From positions 124,001 to 188,000 of the IMG/VR virus record IMGVR_UViG_3300042261_002390: 64,000 nucleotides of DNA. The stretch is one strand, 5' to 3'. Below are positions 16,099-25,140 of this stretch, piece after piece. The stretch is from a virus. A model generated the notes under the pieces. It worked only from the letters and a program-made list of their open reading frames with translations, was not told the origin of the DNA and searched no databases. Position numbers and translations under genes: made by a program. How positions within the stretch are numbered: position 1 is the stretch's first letter; every line of letters begins with the position of its first letter.

Positions 16099-16910
16099 TT
16101 GACATGAGATATAAACCACGCTTTCTTCCGCAAGTTTCTGCACCATACAATATTGTATTAGAGAGGCTTGATGAAGAAGGTGTTGACTATCATTTAGTTG
16201 AAGTAGACCCAAATGAATTAAAACCAATACAGGGTATTGTATTTAGTGATGATATTGGTAATGTGAAATTGGATGATTTCACCCCAATTTATATCGATAG
16301 CGAATACAATATACTTGATGGACATCACAGGGCGATGCGTGCTTTATTTGATGGAGTTCCGTTAAAAGCAGTGATGCTTGAATTAAACAGTAAGGATGGT
16401 AGCCGAGTTTTAAATAAAATTCAAGACATTTATGAATATGAAGAAATGCGTGGCTTGGAAGAAGTTGAAATGCAGGATACTATTAATTATTATCAAGGTG
16501 ATGAAAATCAATTTTTAACTTCATTAGATGAAGATAATGCTGCAGTACAGAACGAAAATCCAAGTCTAAATCAACAAAAAATCATTGCTTATCGAAAAGA
16601 ACCAATTAAGGAAAATTCTGTTGTTGGTAATTTCTTCACATTAAACCCTTTAGATGGTTTCAGTAAATATGAGATTGAATTTGATAATCTTCTCGATACT
16701 GATGCATTAGGTGTGATGTATAAAGATAGTCAAGACCCGGTTGACATATTGTCAAAAATTTGGTTTCCTAATGTTAATTTTGAGGAAATTAGTAAACAAT
16801 ATGATGTGCCTGCAGCTAATTTGAAAAGTAAAGCAGTTGCAGAAAAAGCTAATAAAATGGGTTTTGATGGAATTAAATACGGTGATAAATTAATACAAGG
16901 ATTAAAATAA
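16095..16910 (+). CDS. ParB/Srx-like protein with ART-like C-terminus
   Basis: A 271-residue protein. Residues 35-95 form a ParB/sulfiredoxin-type nucleotide-binding domain: ELKPIQGIVF, then TPIYIDSEYNILDGHHRAMRA with the GHHR motif. The C-terminal part (residues 160-271) resembles small ADP-ribosyltransferase-like domains: IIAYRKEP, GNFFTLNP and a final AEKANKMGFDGIKYGDKL. The R, S/T and E residues of a working ADP-ribosyltransferase are not all clear, so this second call is tentative. ParB-like domains can be CTPases, nucleases or, in phages, DNA-modification or kinase partners. It overlaps the HAD gene by four bases and is coupled to it. Confidence 0.6.
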   Translation: MIDMRYKPRFLPQVSAPYNIVLERLDEEGVDYHLVEVDPNELKPIQGIVFSDDIGNVKLDDFTPIYIDSEYNILDGHHRAMRALFDGVPLKAVMLELNSKDGSRVLNKIQDIYEYEEMRGLEEVEMQDTINYYQGDENQFLTSLDEDNAAVQNENPSLNQQKIIAYRKEPIKENSVVGNFFTLNPLDGFSKYEIEFDNLLDTDALGVMYKDSQDPVDILSKIWFPNVNFEEISKQYDVPAANLKSKAVAEKANKMGFDGIKYGDKLIQGLK

Positions 16911-16916
16911 TTAACT

Positions 16917-17249
16917 ATGAATACATATAAAATTACAAACATTACAAATCAATTAAATAAACGTGAAAGTCAATATAATAGTAATGTTGATATTCAATAT
17001 GTTGATAATATGATAAAAAAAACAATTACGGTGAAACCCGGAGAAACTGTTTATTTATCTATTGATAAATTACCAACATCAATTCATAAATTAAAAATGA
17101 AGAACTTCATCATTGTATTGTTTATGGATACAGTGGAATTGGAACATCTTATCGATAAATCAAAAGCAAAAACTGTGGAAATTCCTGAGATTGTTGAACA
17201 GCCAATAATTACGAAAAAGAGGAATAAAAAAGAAAACGAATCTAAATAA
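16917..17249 (+). CDS. Small hypothetical protein
   Basis: A 110-residue protein with a central strand-rich segment (KTITVKPGETVYLSIDKLP) and a Lys-rich C-terminal tail. The VKPGETVYL pattern is common in small beta-sandwich virion proteins, but I cannot assign a family. It is the last gene of the 12-17 kb unit, six bases after the ParB-like gene, and is followed by a strong terminator. Confidence 0.55.
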   Translation: MNTYKITNITNQLNKRESQYNSNVDIQYVDNMIKKTITVKPGETVYLSIDKLPTSIHKLKMKNFIIVLFMDTVELEHLIDKSKAKTVEIPEIVEQPIITKKRNKKENESK

Positions 17250-17266
17250 TTAATATTCAGTCAGAT

Positions 17267-17297
17267 AAAAAGGTCAACAAATGTTGACCTTTTTTTA
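17267..17297 (+). terminator. Rho-independent terminator
   Basis: Perfect inverted repeat AAGGTCAACA / TGTTGACCTT with a two-base loop, then a T run. It ends the RNA-repair gene unit. Confidence 0.88.
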
Positions 17298-17341
17298 TTA
17301 TATTTTTTATCTATAATATTCAAGATTTATCCAAAAAATAC

Positions 17342-17350
17342 GTATTTATA
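17342..17350 (+). promoter_or_regulatory. gTATTTATA late-promoter motif
   Basis: Exact motif copy, 47 bases before the ATG at 17389, downstream of the terminator. The rest of the 17250-17388 gap is AT-rich with no other feature. Confidence 0.5.
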
Positions 17351-17388
17351 ATAAATTACATTAATTTATAAATTTTTATAAGACGTAT

Positions 17389-18771
17389 ATGGACGGAAAA
17401 ATTAGAATATTATTCTACAATCTTGATGGTGCAGGGGTTAATTATTTTAGAACATTAACACCAGCAATGGAACTTGAAAGAAATCACTCTGATGATTTTC
17501 ATGTGGAAATTAATCCTGAGTTAGATTTAAATGACCCAAATTTAATTGACTATTTAAAAACATTTCACATTATTCATTATCATCGTCAATTTTTACCTGA
17601 TACTCGAAAAATGTTGAATTTAGCTGACGAGTTAAAAAAAGCTGGTACAACATTGATTGTCGATATTGACGACTATTGGCATTTGCATAAAAAACATCCA
17701 TTTTATGATGTAAGTGTTGCAAATAAGTTATATTTACCAATTATTCAAAATCTTAAAATTGCTGATTATGTGACAACGACCTCGGAATTATTTGCTGAAG
17801 AAATTCGTAAAATTACGGGGAAAGATAATGTCATGGTTTATTATAATTCAATTGACCCAACATGGATGAAGCAATTTCAAAATAATTGGAAGCCAGACCC
17901 TGATGGTCGTGTAAGAATAACATATATGGCTGGTTCATCACATATGGGCGATATTGAACAACTTAAAGGCGTAGTCAATTATTTGAAAGCTGATTATCGT
18001 TTAAAAGATAAGTATAAGATTATTATCGCCGGATGGGATACTGAAGGTAATACTACTGACGTTAAATTTAATCAGGAATTTGGAGTTGAATTACAAAAAA
18101 GAGGTCTGTGGACAACAGATATAGTTAAGAGCATTAATAATTCAAGAGGTGATGTAGATGCTATTGTTAAATTACCTAACGATTTGAAGGAAAAATACAG
18201 GAATAAGGTTTTCGACGTGAAACAAAGAGATATTAAGTCTGAAGAAAGTGTTTATTATTTCTATGAGAAAATTTTAACTGATAATCATAAAATAATTGAT
18301 AATCCTGACTACTTACAATGGCTGATGAATTTCGAAAGAAATGTGAAATATGATGATGAGGGTAATTTTGGTAGACGTTGGACTCAAAAAGCAAACACAT
18401 ATGCTCAGGTTTTGGATGAAACTGATGTTGTTATTGCTCCTTTAGCTGATAACGAATTTAATAGAATGAAATCTAATTTGAAGCAAGTTGAATGTTGGAC
18501 AAGAAAACTCCCAATTATTTGTTCGGATATTCCACCATATAATGTTCATGGTAGACACATGGAAAATTGTGTATTAATCCCCGTAAAAAAAGACTCATAT
18601 AAAGATTGGCAGAAAAATTTGAAAAAACTTATTCTTGATGCTGATTTACGAAAGAAATTAGGCGAACAATTGTATGAGGATTTTAAAGAAGAATATAATT
18701 TAGCAAACGTTACAAAAAAACGTGCTGAATTTTATAAGTCAGTTGTGGCTAAAACATTAGAATTAGCATAA
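17389..18771 (+). CDS. GT-B fold glycosyltransferase (GT4-like)
   Basis: A 460-residue glycosyltransferase with the two-lobed GT-B layout. The N-terminal lobe starts with IRILFYNLDGAGVNYFR and contains VDIDDYWHL and ADYVTTTSELFAEEI; the C-terminal lobe contains DVVIAPLADNEFNRMKS followed by QVECWTRKLPIICSDIPPY, the nucleotide-sugar-binding part of GT4 enzymes. It probably moves an activated sugar to a phage or host acceptor. It starts a unit transcribed from a late-type promoter together with small virion-like genes, so a virion protein is a plausible target. About 70 residues (roughly 215-300) form an insertion relative to short GT4 proteins. Confidence 0.85.
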   Translation: MDGKIRILFYNLDGAGVNYFRTLTPAMELERNHSDDFHVEINPELDLNDPNLIDYLKTFHIIHYHRQFLPDTRKMLNLADELKKAGTTLIVDIDDYWHLHKKHPFYDVSVANKLYLPIIQNLKIADYVTTTSELFAEEIRKITGKDNVMVYYNSIDPTWMKQFQNNWKPDPDGRVRITYMAGSSHMGDIEQLKGVVNYLKADYRLKDKYKIIIAGWDTEGNTTDVKFNQEFGVELQKRGLWTTDIVKSINNSRGDVDAIVKLPNDLKEKYRNKVFDVKQRDIKSEESVYYFYEKILTDNHKIIDNPDYLQWLMNFERNVKYDDEGNFGRRWTQKANTYAQVLDETDVVIAPLADNEFNRMKSNLKQVECWTRKLPIICSDIPPYNVHGRHMENCVLIPVKKDSYKDWQKNLKKLILDADLRKKLGEQLYEDFKEEYNLANVTKKRAEFYKSVVAKTLELA

Positions 18772-18782
18772 TATTATCTGCT

Positions 18783-19319
18783 ATGAAAAAAATAATTTAC
18801 AAGGTGAAAAATTGGTTTAATGAAAATTATTTGAAACGATATTTAGCTGGTGTTCATGTTATTTTTATTAACTATTTTACATTTTCATATAGTCAGAATA
18901 GGATTGTTAGTTCTCGCAGTAATGCAAAATATAGGACGATTATGAAGCAACTTAATAGTGAAAAATATAAGAAATATTTTTACAATGCTGTTAAATATAA
19001 ACTTTCAAATCGTAATAAACCCATTCCCATTCCATTTACTAATAGTTTTATTGATAGAATTAAATCATTTATCTCATTAACATATATTTATTTTTTTGAG
19101 AGAGAATTGTTTAATTCAATAAAACAATTTAGAGGATGGAAAAAAACTGTGTGTGTGTTAGATGACAAAATTGATAATTATTTCGAAAACACTACTGTTC
19201 TTGAAAGAAATGATAGACGTTTAGAATATAAGATAATTAATAAAATCAATCACGATGCTCTAATAAGATTAGGTAAAATTAAAACAAGACGAGTATTACA
19301 AATTAAGTTAAATGAGTAA
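18783..19319 (+). CDS. Hypothetical basic protein
   Basis: A 178-residue, very basic protein rich in Lys, Arg, Asn, Tyr and Phe. I see no known motif. Two hydrophobic aromatic patches (around VHVIFINYFTFSY and ISLTYIYFF) could contact a membrane or be buried. It lies 11 bases after the glycosyltransferase and overlaps the next gene by eight bases, so the three genes are probably one operon. Confidence 0.5.
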   Translation: MKKIIYKVKNWFNENYLKRYLAGVHVIFINYFTFSYSQNRIVSSRSNAKYRTIMKQLNSEKYKKYFYNAVKYKLSNRNKPIPIPFTNSFIDRIKSFISLTYIYFFERELFNSIKQFRGWKKTVCVLDDKIDNYFENTTVLERNDRRLEYKIINKINHDALIRLGKIKTRRVLQIKLNE

Positions 19320-20229
19320 TAAATTTAAAAAAGCAATATTTTGGTTATATCTTAAATTTCATATGCTGATGACATACATCAGCATATCTTTATATAATAC
19401 TGAAATTGATATTTTAAAAGCAGACCCAAATGACTTGAAAGAAAGCGATAAGAAGATTCAACGAATGCGACATCGCAATCAAACTCTTGAAAAATTTTAC
19501 GCCGGACAGCGAGATGAGAAATATGTTCAGGATTATTATGAAATATTGAAAAAAGCAGATAAATTTATTAGGACAGCAACGCCACATAAAATGGCAGTTG
19601 CTGCCGATAAGCATGGCTCAAACTACGGTCAAAAGGACATATATGGTAGAAGATATGAGCATTATGGATTTTTCGATGAAAAGCATAAACATTCAGGAAA
19701 AACTTTGGGTGAAGTTCTTGAACGTGAATATATGGAAAGAAGAACCGATGATGATGAATATGAATTATTATATATCTTTAATAATAAACCCATTGAAACT
19801 GGTTTTGTTAAAGTATTGGATGTGCTTGAGGAAACAAAAAAAGAAGATGCTGATTTTGAGTATGAAGTTGTCGATATATTCAGGAAGTCAAAACAATTTG
19901 AATTTCCAATTAAAGCTTACAGGGATATTGATGTTGAAAATAAAATTGAGCAACTTACTGAGTTTTTACACGTTAAAAAAATTGGTTTTGAACACAGACA
20001 ATTAGAATTTTTCATTCCATTAAAATTTAAAACAAATGAAATTGAAGAAAATTCTGAAATATTCTTTGAGATTACGAATATTAGAACTATCTTTGTCAAG
20101 AATGAATATGGTGAACTAATGGGTTTTGGCGTTAATCGATTCATGAAAAAAATAATACATAATAACACTCATGAAGTATGGAAATTCGAAGGAATTGAAA
20201 TGGAAACAATGAGTGAATATAAAAGTTAA
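19312..20229 (+). CDS. Hypothetical protein, possible membrane-anchored N-terminus
   Basis: A 305-residue protein I do not recognise. The N-terminus holds one hydrophobic stretch (AIFWLYLKFHMLMTYISISLY) that could be a membrane segment, followed by a charged helical region, a His/Gly/Tyr-rich section near residues 100-130 (HGSNYGQKDIYGRRYEHYG), and an acidic C-terminal half with alternating strands. It overlaps both neighbours slightly, which suggests translational coupling in the late operon leading to the baseplate genes. Confidence 0.5.
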   Translation: MSNKFKKAIFWLYLKFHMLMTYISISLYNTEIDILKADPNDLKESDKKIQRMRHRNQTLEKFYAGQRDEKYVQDYYEILKKADKFIRTATPHKMAVAADKHGSNYGQKDIYGRRYEHYGFFDEKHKHSGKTLGEVLEREYMERRTDDDEYELLYIFNNKPIETGFVKVLDVLEETKKEDADFEYEVVDIFRKSKQFEFPIKAYRDIDVENKIEQLTEFLHVKKIGFEHRQLEFFIPLKFKTNEIEENSEIFFEITNIRTIFVKNEYGELMGFGVNRFMKKIIHNNTHEVWKFEGIEMETMSEYKS

Positions 20230-20233
20230 AGAA

Positions 20234-20659
20234 ATGAGTAGTTTTTTAGATAATTTGAAAAAAGCTGTTGAGACTGGTGAATTTAATTCGGATGCTGCCA
20301 AAAAAATTAATGAAATTTCCGAATTGGCTAGTAATATTACAAAGAGTGAAAAAGAACTTGAAGAATCACTTAACGAGAGATTGCTTAATAGCGGTATTAA
20401 AACAGTTACTGAGGAAGAAGTAAAAACATTTAATTCTGAACATGATGAGAAAATGTCAGCAATTAGAAAACAAGATGCAATTAATCTTGAAATTAAAACA
20501 TTGATTGAAGTTGAAGAAATGGTGGCTTTAACTATTGGTGATATGTTTGAACATCTTAAGTCAGTAAAAGAAAGAAATTCATTGGATGACCCAGCCAACA
20601 GTGATTTGGCTAAGAAAATTGAAGAAATTGAGTTAAAATACAAGTCATTTATTAATTAA
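20234..20659 (+). CDS. Helical hypothetical protein
   Basis: A 141-residue, mostly alpha-helical, acidic protein with heptad-like Leu/Ile spacing; probably a coiled coil. The start MSSFLDNL was chosen because it lies just after the stop of the previous gene and follows AAAGAA; the frame also has an ATG at 20213 inside the previous gene. There is no known domain. Position in the late operon suggests a tail or assembly role. Confidence 0.5.
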   Translation: MSSFLDNLKKAVETGEFNSDAAKKINEISELASNITKSEKELEESLNERLLNSGIKTVTEEEVKTFNSEHDEKMSAIRKQDAINLEIKTLIEVEEMVALTIGDMFEHLKSVKERNSLDDPANSDLAKKIEEIELKYKSFIN

Positions 20660-20673
20660 TATTTATTACATTT

Positions 20674-21150
20674 ATGAAAAATCATTTAGAAGAAGCTTCA
20701 GACCATGTTGAAAATTTGTTCGATTTGGTGAGAAACAGTCAAACAATTCCACAGTGGATTGAGTTTAAAGTATTGTGTAACAACAAACTGAAGGAGGTTT
20801 GTAAAATTCAAAAAGCCACAGATGTTCTCGAAACATTAACAAGTTACAATTATGTTGTAATAATCAATGAAAGTATTTTCGATGGGTTGCCTGAAGATTT
20901 GCAGAAAATGGCTATTGAGAATACTTTAGCTGGCGTGTGTGTGAGTGAAAGTGATTCGTTATCGATTGGTAAGCCTGATTTTACCGCACACACTGGTATG
21001 TTGAAGAAATTTGGATACGAAAAGATTGATATGATGCGTGAGTCTATTAAGAGCTTATTCGTAGCACAGAAACAAAAAGAAGATGAGGAAAAAGCTTTGA
21101 CGAAGGGTAAGAAAGGTAGGAGAGGGAACAATAGTTCCGGTGGAGAATAA
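20674..21150 (+). CDS. Hypothetical protein (resembles phage metallopeptidase-like family)
   Basis: A 158-residue protein. The central segment (NYVVIINESIFDGLPEDLQKMAIENTLAGV) follows the pattern of small phage proteins annotated as putative metallopeptidases, but the H-E-x-x-H zinc motif is not present, so peptidase activity is unlikely. The C-terminal 30 residues are Lys/Arg/Gly/Ser-rich. It ends the 17-21 kb transcription unit and is followed by a terminator. Confidence 0.45.
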   Translation: MKNHLEEASDHVENLFDLVRNSQTIPQWIEFKVLCNNKLKEVCKIQKATDVLETLTSYNYVVIINESIFDGLPEDLQKMAIENTLAGVCVSESDSLSIGKPDFTAHTGMLKKFGYEKIDMMRESIKSLFVAQKQKEDEEKALTKGKKGRRGNNSSGGE

Positions 21151-21167
21151 AGAACTACAAGTTTTGA

Positions 21168-21199
21168 AAATCCTGACTAAGTTTAGTCAGGATTTTTTT
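21168..21199 (+). terminator. Rho-independent terminator
   Basis: Inverted repeat AATCCTGACTAA / TTAGTCAGGATT with a short loop, then seven T. Confidence 0.88.
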
Positions 21200-21207
21200 G
21201 TTTATTA

Positions 21208-21216
21208 GTATTTATA
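21208..21216 (+). promoter_or_regulatory. gTATTTATA late-promoter motif
   Basis: Exact copy, 24 bases before the gp25-like ATG and just downstream of a terminator. A clean example of the motif ahead of a certain virion gene. Confidence 0.65.
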
Positions 21217-21231
21217 GTAAAATTTGTTATA

Positions 21232-21630
21232 ATGGTATCATATAATATTAATTTTCCTTTAAGGGATGATGTTTCAACAAATACATTTTTTTTAACCACT
21301 AAAGTTACTAAAGATGCATTTAGTTCCGATTTATTGTTATTGTTGCTCACTCAAAGGGGTGAAAGATATTATGAACCAGACTATGGAACAAATTTATTGA
21401 AATATATTTTTGAGCCGAATGATAACATTACAGCAACTGATGTTGAGCAAGAGATAAAAAGAACCGTATCGTTATATATTCCAGCACTTACTATCAATAA
21501 AGTGTCATTTAATTGGAATTTCGACGATAACGGTAAGCCAATATCAGACAACCAATTAAATGTAAATATTATGTTCACATATACTGAAGATGCATTTAGC
21601 GAAACTGGTTCATTAGATTTAAATTTTTAA
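21232..21630 (+). CDS. Baseplate wedge protein, gp25-like
   Basis: A 132-residue protein of the T4 gp25/VCA0109 family that sits in the inner baseplate wedge of contractile tails. The recognisable part is SSDLLLLLLTQRGERYYEPDYGTNLLKYIFEP (residues 29-60), where the RG-RxxxPxxGxxLxxxxFE pattern is the family signature; the C-terminal half is the usual strand-rich NVNIMFTYT segment. It is the first gene of the baseplate unit, 14 bases ahead of the gp6-like gene, the same order as in many contractile-tail phages. Length matches the family. Confidence 0.9.
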   Translation: MVSYNINFPLRDDVSTNTFFLTTKVTKDAFSSDLLLLLLTQRGERYYEPDYGTNLLKYIFEPNDNITATDVEQEIKRTVSLYIPALTINKVSFNWNFDDNGKPISDNQLNVNIMFTYTEDAFSETGSLDLNF

Positions 21631-21643
21631 TTAAAATACAAAT

Positions 21644-23491
21644 ATGGCAGCAGAAACAACAAATATTATTAAGTACGGAAGTAGAACATTTGGTGAAATA
21701 CGTACTGATTTAATTTCATTTATCAGACAAACATATCCAACAATATTAAGTGATTTTACCGATTCTAGTATTGGGTCGATGTTGATTGACTTAAATGCTG
21801 GTGTTGGTAATAATCTTAGCGTTAATACTGATAGAGCATTTCAGGAAACACAACTAGAATATGCCCAACAAAGAGCATCAATATTAAATATTGCAAAAAA
21901 TATGGGATTCAATATCCCGGCAAAAAGACCATCAGTTACTGTTGTTGATTTTACTGTACTGATTCCTGTATTGGGTGATAAACCAGATGCATCATATTAT
22001 CCTGTTTTAGATGCAGGAGCACAAATTATCGGCGGTGGTAAAGTATTTGAAACACAAAATGTTATTGATTGGAGTTCTCCATATAGTAGCTTAGGTGACC
22101 CAAATCGCTCAATAATTCCAAATTTGGATTCGAATGGTGTGATTGTGAGCTATAATGTTACCAAGAGAGAAGTTGTTGTTAATGGCACGTCTAGTATATA
22201 TAAGACAATAATTACCAGTAATAATGTTGTTCCCTTTTTCAGCATAACATTACCTGACCCGGATGTTATTGAGATTGAAAGTATAATTCTTCTTGAAGGC
22301 ACGAATTATAACACTAACCCAACTGCTAGTGAATTTAATAATTCCGCTAACAGATATTATGAGGTGGATTACCTAGCGCAACAGAAAGTTTTCGTTGAAA
22401 ATACACAATCGTCACAATTAAATGTTCAAGCAAATGGCGTAAAGGCAGCTCAATGGATTGACGTTACAAAAAAATTCATAAAAGAATTTACTTCGAATGG
22501 TTATTGTAAAGTCACATTTGGTTCGGGGGATTCTGATATTGATGCATTTAAAAGTGGGTTTTTAAAAGAAGGTGTTAGTAATAAATATTTTCTCGAAAAT
22601 TTCTTAAATAATACAGCACTTGGTGAAAAATTGAAAGCAGGTTATACTTTATTTGTTAAATACCGTACTGGTGGTGGTTCAAGTTCAAATATTGGAGCAA
22701 GAGCATTAACTCAATTAGGTAATTATACACTTACTTCAAATGGTTCTCGTCAAGATTATCGACAAAATGTTGTAAGAAGTTTAAAAGTAAATAACCCAAT
22801 CCCGGCAATTGGTGGTAATGATGGTTTAAGTGTAGAACAAATAAGACAATTGATTAAATATAATTTTTCATCACAAATGAGAGATGTTACGTTAACTGAT
22901 TATTTGTTGCAAATATATAAAATGCCGGGTAAGTTTGGTTCGCCATTTAGAGCAAATGCATTAAAATTAGACAACAAGGTAATTATACCAATTTTAGATA
23001 TTGGTGCTGATGGAAAATTGTCAAATACTAGCAATAGTTTATTAAAAGAAAATATTGCAGAATATCTTAGTCAGTATAGAATGATTAATGACTATATTGA
23101 AATCAGAGATGGTAAAATATTTAATCTCGCATTTGATATTGATGTTTATGTTGAAAACATTGCCGATAATCAAATTGCTAATAGTATTATTACAATTGTA
23201 AGAAACTATTTGGATATCAATAATTATGAAATGAATGAGGACATATTTCTCGGAAGATTACAGAAAGAAATTTTAGCAGCAAACGGTGTTATTAACGTTA
23301 TTGAAATTAAGGTATATAATAAACAAGGCGGTAATTACTCCAACAATGTTGTATCACAGGATATTTTAAATACCTCAACAGGTCAAATTAAAATTATTAA
23401 TAACACAATTTATTCGACAGAAGATTCGATGTTTGAAATCAAATATCCTGAAAAGGATATTAGAGTTTTCTTACGTAAAAAGACTGTATAA
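21644..23491 (+). CDS. Baseplate wedge protein, gp6/baseplate-J-like
   Basis: A 615-residue homologue of T4 gp6 and phage Mu/P2 baseplate J, which makes the ring of wedges around the tail hub. The N-terminus (FGEIRTDLISFIRQTYPTILSDFTDSSIGSMLIDL) and the early helix RAFQETQLEYAQQRASILNIAKNMGF follow the family pattern, and GNDGLSVEQIRQLIKYNFSSQMR leads into the C-terminal alpha-beta domain. Its partner gp25 is directly upstream. The stop overlaps the next start by one base. Confidence 0.88.
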   Translation: MAAETTNIIKYGSRTFGEIRTDLISFIRQTYPTILSDFTDSSIGSMLIDLNAGVGNNLSVNTDRAFQETQLEYAQQRASILNIAKNMGFNIPAKRPSVTVVDFTVLIPVLGDKPDASYYPVLDAGAQIIGGGKVFETQNVIDWSSPYSSLGDPNRSIIPNLDSNGVIVSYNVTKREVVVNGTSSIYKTIITSNNVVPFFSITLPDPDVIEIESIILLEGTNYNTNPTASEFNNSANRYYEVDYLAQQKVFVENTQSSQLNVQANGVKAAQWIDVTKKFIKEFTSNGYCKVTFGSGDSDIDAFKSGFLKEGVSNKYFLENFLNNTALGEKLKAGYTLFVKYRTGGGSSSNIGARALTQLGNYTLTSNGSRQDYRQNVVRSLKVNNPIPAIGGNDGLSVEQIRQLIKYNFSSQMRDVTLTDYLLQIYKMPGKFGSPFRANALKLDNKVIIPILDIGADGKLSNTSNSLLKENIAEYLSQYRMINDYIEIRDGKIFNLAFDIDVYVENIADNQIANSIITIVRNYLDINNYEMNEDIFLGRLQKEILAANGVINVIEIKVYNKQGGNYSNNVVSQDILNTSTGQIKIINNTIYSTEDSMFEIKYPEKDIRVFLRKKTV

Positions 23492-24687
23492 TGGAAGTTA
23501 TAAAAAAAACTATATTACAAGCGTTAATTACAGGTACTACTATTGTGAGTGGTGTCACAAAATATGTTATCATACCTAATCCGGATGCTGTTTATCATAT
23601 GAAAATTGGATTGGACTCAAATTCTGAAGATATTGGTTTTTTTGATGTAATTACTGATTATGTGAGTGGTAGTACAACAACCACAACCAGTACAACAACC
23701 AGTACCAGTACAACTACCACAACTAGTACAACAACCAGTACCAGTACAACTACCACTAATTCACCTAGCTGTAATTTGAACATGACATTAAATATTGGTG
23801 ATGAAAATCTAAATTGGGGTGGTTATTTAGGTAATTACAATAGTAATTATGGTAATATAATTGTTAATTATGGGGATGGAAGTCCATTAGAAACTATAGA
23901 AGCATATGATGATGGAGGAACATGGTTCTATTACATAGAAAAGACTTATGGAAGTACTGGAATATATAATGTATCTATACAACTCCCTATTTGTGACTTA
24001 CCATTTATTAGTTTTGTTAATGCTAATATATCTCAACTAAATATAATAGATTTTCCTAATATTGAGCATTTCGAATTAGTAAATCAATTGGTAGAGTTAA
24101 ACATTCCTGATTTAAACAATTTTAAATCTTTAAAACACTTCTACTTAAATGGTGGTGTATATGAAACTACAGATTTTACAGTATTGCCTTTACTAGAAGA
24201 ATTAAGTATTGGAAGTTCGGATATTACTGGTTTAAATATTAATAATATGGGTTCTTTGTTAATGCTTAGTATAACACAATGTACTGGTATAGCGACTATA
24301 GATGTTGCTGGTTTATATAATCTTCTTGATATAGACATAGTAGATACGCCCATATCTATAAATAATCTTAATGAGTTGACATCAATAACAATTCTACGTT
24401 TAGAGAATGTTAATATGTCTAATATAGACTTAAGTGTAATTCCTTCTCTTGAAATATTCATAGTAGTGAATGGAACGTCTTTTACTGATGTTTTTGATTT
24501 TTCACAATCTCCAAATTTGTATCAAATAGCAATATCTAGTACATCTTTAACTGCGGGAGAAATTGAAACATCCATCTATTCTGTTTATGATAGAACATCA
24601 TTAACACAGGGAAGTGTGTCATTTGCAGAATTCCCATATACACCAACAATACTTAGTTATTTAGCATCCGTAAATTGGACAATATAA
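23491..24687 (+). CDS. Tail-associated protein: Thr/Ser linker, PKD-like and leucine-rich repeats
   Basis: A 398-residue protein built of three parts. Residues 1-58 are a short strand-rich head that may dock to the baseplate. Residues 60-90 are an almost pure Thr/Ser linker. The rest starts with a PKD-like strand pair (IIVNYGDGSP, then YGSTGIYNVSI) and continues as irregular leucine-rich repeats (LNIPDL, LSIGSS, LRLENVNMS, about 22 residues each). This layout is typical of cell-surface binding proteins, so a host-recognition or adhesion role is likely. It is coupled to the gp6-like gene by a one-base overlap. The linker may be O-glycosylated, because glycosyltransferases are encoded nearby. 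Confidence 0.7.
   Translation: MEVIKKTILQALITGTTIVSGVTKYVIIPNPDAVYHMKIGLDSNSEDIGFFDVITDYVSGSTTTTTSTTTSTSTTTTTSTTTSTSTTTTNSPSCNLNMTLNIGDENLNWGGYLGNYNSNYGNIIVNYGDGSPLETIEAYDDGGTWFYYIEKTYGSTGIYNVSIQLPICDLPFISFVNANISQLNIIDFPNIEHFELVNQLVELNIPDLNNFKSLKHFYLNGGVYETTDFTVLPLLEELSIGSSDITGLNINNMGSLLMLSITQCTGIATIDVAGLYNLLDIDIVDTPISINNLNELTSITILRLENVNMSNIDLSVIPSLEIFIVVNGTSFTDVFDFSQSPNLYQIAISSTSLTAGEIETSIYSVYDRTSLTQGSVSFAEFPYTPTILSYLASVNWTI
23671..23757 (+). repeat. Thr/Ser-codon tandem repeat (linker coding)
   Basis: Low-complexity ACA/ACT/ACC and AGT codons. A 32-base segment at 23689-23720 is repeated exactly at 23725-23756 with a 36-base period, so copy number could change by recombination or slippage. 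Confidence 0.85.
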
Positions 24688-24698
24688 TATTTAATATA

Positions 24699-25139
24699 AT
24701 GATTATAACCGGAAATACTGAAAGTAGATTAATTGAGCTTAGAAAATATAAGGTAACTAATGTTTTTGAGCAAATGTACGTTAGCGGTGGTACGTTAAGT
24801 AAAGATGGTGTTGATTATTCAGTATCAACATCTAATAGTATTGTTTATTATTTAGGGGGAATTAGGTATTGTGATACAATCACTGGAAGTACGTCCGGAA
24901 CTAGTTATTCATTTACTAGTCAAAGTTATGGAAGTCCTGATTTTATTGATTTACCTTATTATAAAAATCCTAATAAAGAAAATATCATCAGTAATCCAAA
25001 AATAGATGATGATGTATTTATTATAAGACAAGAATCATCAGCGTTTGAAAATAACTATAGGCTTGAGTATGTGAAAAATCTCAATGATTTAATTACATAT
25101 GCTGGTGGTAATTACTTTAAAATTGTAAATAATTCATAA
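24699..25139 (+). CDS. Hypothetical baseplate-region protein
   Basis: A 146-residue protein of unknown family, strand-rich, with many Ser, Tyr and Gly residues (GSTSGTSYSFTSQSYG). The ATG at 24699 is preferred to an upstream TTG inside the previous gene. Being between the adhesin-like gene and another tail-region gene, and separated by only one base from the latter, it is probably a small virion component. Confidence 0.55.
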   Translation: MIITGNTESRLIELRKYKVTNVFEQMYVSGGTLSKDGVDYSVSTSNSIVYYLGGIRYCDTITGSTSGTSYSFTSQSYGSPDFIDLPYYKNPNKENIISNPKIDDDVFIIRQESSAFENNYRLEYVKNLNDLITYAGGNYFKIVNNS

Positions 25140-25140
25140 T

